A stretch of DNA of 64,000 bases from Chryseobacterium vaccae (GTDB taxonomy: Bacteria > Bacteroidota > Bacteroidia > Flavobacteriales > Weeksellaceae). The notes beneath the pieces are model-generated. The model did not search any database. It saw only the letters and a list, made by a program, of their open reading frames with translations, and was not told where the DNA came from. The stretch is from assembly GCF_009602705.1 (NCBI RefSeq), contig NZ_VSWH01000001.1, positions 4,637,001-4,701,000 on the forward strand, read 5' to 3'. The position numbers and the translations under genes were made by a program. Each line of letters begins with the position of its first letter. Within the stretch, counting starts at the first letter, position 1. This document shows, in pieces, positions 60,928 to 64,000 of this stretch.

Positions 60928-62250
60928 ATGATGCTGAAAAAACTTTTCTTTGTAGCAGCGGCAGGATTTTCCTGCATGGCCTATTCTCAGAATACAGGCA
61001 GACAGAAACTGATGGATTATCTTGATTCCTTATCCGTTCATCATAAAGTAATGGGAAGTTTTGCCTTTGCAGACAATGATAAACCTACCTTTTTGAAAGT
61101 AACCGGATTTTCAGATGCTGCTAAAAAACAGAAAGCCAATATGAATACACAGTATCGCATAGGCTCTATTTCCAAAACATTTACGGCGGTGCTGGTGATG
61201 AAAGCAGTGGAAGACAAAAAACTTTCTCTGGATACTAAACTTTCTGCGTTTTACCCTGAAGTGGAAAATGCGGCTAAAATTACCATCAAAGACCTTTTGC
61301 AGCACAGAAGCGGTATTCATAACCTTACCAATGAAGAAGAGTACTGGACATACAATACTAAACCTCAAACGGAAATATCACTGGTATCAATCATTAAAAA
61401 ATATAAAAGCGATTTTGCCCCGGGAACAAAATATGAATATAGTAATTCGGGTTATATCCTGTTAGGTTTCATCCTGGAAAAAGTATACAAAAAAAGTTAT
61501 GCAAAACTTATTCAGGACAAAATTGCAGGACCTTTAAAATTAACACTTACGAAGGTAGGTGGTAAAATTGAACCTTCCAACAACCAGGCACTTTCTTATC
61601 AGTATGCTGATGGAAGCTACAAGCCATGGCAGGAAACAGATATGAGTGTTCCGATTGGTGCAGGAAACCTTATTTCTACGCCTACAGAATTGCTGAAGTT
61701 CATTATCGCTTTGGAAAACGGGAAATTAGTTGATAAAAACAGTCTTAAACAGATGAAAGAATTTATTGACGGGTATGGCTATGGGTTGGCTAAAGTTCCT
61801 TTTGATAAATATTGGGGATATGGCCATAACGGAGGAATAGATCAGTTCCGTTCCGTATTATATTATTTCCCTGAAGTGAAAGCAGGAGTAAGCTTCATTA
61901 CCAATCAGTCAGATTACAATAACAATGAGATTTCGATAAAAATGTTGGAAACTGCCACAGGAAAAGACTTTAAAATGCCCAGCTTTAAAGAAGTTTCCGT
62001 TGCAGGAGACCTTTTGAAAAAGTATGAAGGACTTTATAAAGCTGAAGGATTTCCTTTGGATGTCAAAATATTTTCAGAAGGAGGCAAACTAAAAGGACAG
62101 GCCACAGGGCAGGGAGCATTTCCACTGGATGCTGTTTCTGAAAGCGAGTTCAAATTTGAAACAGCAGGAATCAAAATGAAATTCAATGCCGAAAAAGGAA
62201 CAATGGATTTTTCGCAGGCAGGAAATAATTTCACTTTTAAAAAACAATAG
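60928..62250 (+). CDS. Serine hydrolase, class C beta-lactamase family
   Basis: A 440-residue exported protein with a signal ending MAYSQ. The catalytic SxxK is S80-I-S-K83, the YxN motif is in YEYSNSGY, and a C-terminal KTG-like HNGG lies near residue 300. A separate C-terminal domain of about 100 residues follows. This family includes DD-peptidases and esterases as well as beta-lactamases. The next gene begins only two bases after the stop, suggesting translational coupling. Confidence 0.9.
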   Translation: MMLKKLFFVAAAGFSCMAYSQNTGRQKLMDYLDSLSVHHKVMGSFAFADNDKPTFLKVTGFSDAAKKQKANMNTQYRIGSISKTFTAVLVMKAVEDKKLSLDTKLSAFYPEVENAAKITIKDLLQHRSGIHNLTNEEEYWTYNTKPQTEISLVSIIKKYKSDFAPGTKYEYSNSGYILLGFILEKVYKKSYAKLIQDKIAGPLKLTLTKVGGKIEPSNNQALSYQYADGSYKPWQETDMSVPIGAGNLISTPTELLKFIIALENGKLVDKNSLKQMKEFIDGYGYGLAKVPFDKYWGYGHNGGIDQFRSVLYYFPEVKAGVSFITNQSDYNNNEISIKMLETATGKDFKMPSFKEVSVAGDLLKKYEGLYKAEGFPLDVKIFSEGGKLKGQATGQGAFPLDAVSESEFKFETAGIKMKFNAEKGTMDFSQAGNNFTFKKQ

Positions 62251-62251
62251 A

Positions 62252-62482
62252 ATGAAATATTTAAAAATAAATACCGAAGAAAATGCAGATGTTGAAGCGC
62301 TTAAAAATGCTGTGCTTCAGTTGAAAGGAGTAGAGTCGGTTGAAATCATCGATGATGAAAACCCTGAAAGCGAGCTGAAAAAAGCTTTTGCCAAAACCAA
62401 AGAACAATTAAAAACTGGTGATTATGAAACTTTGGTGAACGATATTTTTGATATACTAACGAAAAATAATTCTAAAAAATAA
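62252..62482 (+). CDS. 76-residue protein of unknown function
   Basis: A small acidic cytosolic protein, with KINTEENADVEALKNAVLQL and SELKKAFAKTKEQL. It resembles small helical proteins of DUF2683-like type (from memory, unverified). It starts at the base after next from the serine hydrolase stop and ends 14 bases before the M1 peptidase start, so all three are probably one operon. An antitoxin-like role is possible but unsupported. Confidence 0.6.
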   Translation: MKYLKINTEENADVEALKNAVLQLKGVESVEIIDDENPESELKKAFAKTKEQLKTGDYETLVNDIFDILTKNNSKK

Positions 62483-62496
62483 TAAGGTAGACCATA

Positions 62497-64000
62497 ATGA
62501 AAAAGGTGATTTTATCGATTGCTGTATTGGGAATCGTATTTTCTGCAAATGTATCAGCCCAGACTGAAACCTCAGGAAGAGAAAAGGTATACAGGGCCAC
62601 TCATACCAAAATAACAGAGCTTAAACACACGAAACTTAAAGTCAGCTTCGATTATCAGAAAGAGCATATGAATGGAGAAGAATGGTTGACAGCATCTCCT
62701 TACTTTTACCCATCCAATGAACTCGTTCTGGATGCAAAAGGAATGTTGATTCATGAAGTTGCTCTGGATAATGACGGGAAAAAATCACCTCTGAAATACG
62801 ATTATAAAAACGATGTTTTAAAAATCAGTCTGGATAAAATCTATCAGAAAAATCAGGATTATACCGTTTATATCAAATACACTGCCCGCCCGAATGAAGT
62901 AAAACAGGAAGGAAGTATGGCAATTAATGATGCCAAGGGACTTTATTTCATCAATGCACAAGGTAAAGACCCTGACATGCCTACGCAGATCTGGACGCAG
63001 GGTGAAACAGAGTCTTCTTCCGCATGGTTTCCTACAATAGATAAGCCGAACCAAAAAACGACTCAGGAAATTTACATGACTGTTCCAGATAAATATGTCA
63101 CACTTTCCAACGGAGTTTTAAAAAATTCTCAAAAAGAAGGGGCTGGTCTTAGAACAGACCATTGGGTAATGGATAAGAGACATTCTACTTATCTTTTCTT
63201 CATGGGAGTAGGAGAATATGCGATCGTTAAAGACAAATGGAAAAATATTCCTGTAGATTACTATATTGAGAAAGAATATGAACCCTATGCGAAACAAATC
63301 TACGGAAACACACCGGAAATGATTGAGTTCTTTTCTAAAAAACTGAACTATGATTATCCATGGGTAAAATATGCACAGATTTCAGGAAGAGAATATGTAA
63401 GCGGTGCCATGGAAAACACAACAGCTACCCTCCACGGAAGCGATATTCTTCAGAAACCCGGGCAGCTGATTGATGAAAATAAATGGGAAGATACTATTGC
63501 CCACGAGTTATTTCATCATTGGTTTGGAGATCTTGTCACTGCGGAAAGCTGGAGTAACCTTACCGTAAACGAATCCTTTGCCAACTATTCCGAATACCTG
63601 TGGAATGATTATAAGTATGGAAAAGATCAGGCAGATTATCACCTGATGTCTGATGTAAATATGTACATCCATAATCCTTCCGATTTCAGGAAAAATCTGG
63701 TGAGATTCAACTATGATTCCCGCGAAGATGTTTTCGACCTTGTTACCTACCAGAAAGGAGGCGGAATCCTTCATATGCTGAGAAACTATCTTGGTGATGA
63801 AGCCTTTTTTGCCGGAATGAATGATTATCTTAAAACCAACGAATATCAGAACGCGGAAGCCCACCAGCTGAGACTGTCTTTTGAGAAAGTGAGCGGTAAA
63901 GATCTGAACTGGTTTTTTAATCAGTGGTATTTTGGAAACGGAAACCCAAAAATCAGTTATTCATCTACTTTTGAACCGGTTAAAAAACAGGTTACAGTCA
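62497..64000 (+). CDS. M1 family aminopeptidase, 3' part beyond window
   Basis: Open from ATG 62497 to the right edge with no stop, at least 501 residues. A signal peptide (FSANVSAQ) is followed by the M1 N-terminal domain. The exopeptidase motif is SGAMENTTATLHG; the zinc site is HELFHHW with H336, E337 and H340, and the third ligand E359 in VNESFANYSEY. It removes N-terminal residues from peptides, probably in the periplasm or at the surface. Its end lies outside the window. Confidence 0.95.
   Translation, partial: MKKVILSIAVLGIVFSANVSAQTETSGREKVYRATHTKITELKHTKLKVSFDYQKEHMNGEEWLTASPYFYPSNELVLDAKGMLIHEVALDNDGKKSPLKYDYKNDVLKISLDKIYQKNQDYTVYIKYTARPNEVKQEGSMAINDAKGLYFINAQGKDPDMPTQIWTQGETESSSAWFPTIDKPNQKTTQEIYMTVPDKYVTLSNGVLKNSQKEGAGLRTDHWVMDKRHSTYLFFMGVGEYAIVKDKWKNIPVDYYIEKEYEPYAKQIYGNTPEMIEFFSKKLNYDYPWVKYAQISGREYVSGAMENTTATLHGSDILQKPGQLIDENKWEDTIAHELFHHWFGDLVTAESWSNLTVNESFANYSEYLWNDYKYGKDQADYHLMSDVNMYIHNPSDFRKNLVRFNYDSREDVFDLVTYQKGGGILHMLRNYLGDEAFFAGMNDYLKTNEYQNAEAHQLRLSFEKVSGKDLNWFFNQWYFGNGNPKISYSSTFEPVKKQVTV

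Overview
The window looks like a chromosomal segment of a Flavobacteriia member of the Bacteroidota, most probably Chryseobacterium or a close relative. The evidence is an AT-rich sequence, many TAnnTTTG-type -7 promoter boxes, a gliding/type IX secretion lipoprotein (GldD), a Bacteroidetes-type T6SS sheath pair, TPR-fused sensor kinases, and intergenic space full of short dispersed repeats. Species assignment is inference. I saw no rRNA, tRNA, CRISPR array, transposase or phage gene.

Layout. 1-1423 is the 3'-truncated TPR sensor kinase that runs off the left edge, followed by a broken outer-membrane barrel gene (1610-2102). 2.3-5.8 kb holds tyrS, an ECF sigma factor, a 620-base repeat-filled gap and lipA. 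5.9-10.0 kb holds a divergent AraC regulator/MFS exporter pair, a SpoIIAA-like protein and a DAO-family oxidoreductase. 10.1-19.1 kb is an envelope/regulatory block: a VWA protein and a DUF4139 protein in one operon, a SIMPL protein, a TPR/LytS-type kinase, three genes of unknown role and a LytTR response regulator. Three matching 9+12+9 direct-repeat sites sit at fixed positions upstream of the DUF4139, SIMPL and kinase genes, suggesting one regulon. 19.1-25.0 kb has a lipocalin, a small acidic protein, cinA and a giant GH18-deacetylase-glycosyltransferase fusion. 25.1-32.0 kb carries three consecutive M13 metallopeptidases; the first two arose by a duplication that includes the terminator.

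32.2-34.1 kb is an isolated tssB-tssC sheath pair without the rest of a T6SS. 34.1-38.9 kb holds a lipoprotein, mutY, gldD, a PfkB kinase and a SurA-like PPIase. 39-45.1 kb has a second broken gene, a FabK/nitronate monooxygenase-like enzyme, an alpha/beta hydrolase, an ACC-deaminase-like enzyme, a glucosaminidase-LysM protein and hemL. After a 776-base repeat-rich gap, 45.9-50.5 kb has two paralogous amidohydrolases (one with a signal peptide, one without) flanking an ankyrin lipoprotein and an AraC regulator. 51-56.8 kb has a surface lipoprotein and a TonB-dependent receptor divergent from a PhoB/PhoR-like pair. 57-64 kb has an acidic pRiA4-ORF3-like protein, a GH13 lipoprotein, a GreA/B-like protein, thyA, a serine hydrolase, a 76-residue protein and an M1 aminopeptidase that runs off the right edge.

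Most single-gene calls are ordinary. The parts that deserve attention are the LytTR-type operator triplet, the orphan T6SS sheath, the three-enzyme polysaccharide fusion, and several families of intergenic repeats, one of them a ~205-bp element with terminal inverted repeats.
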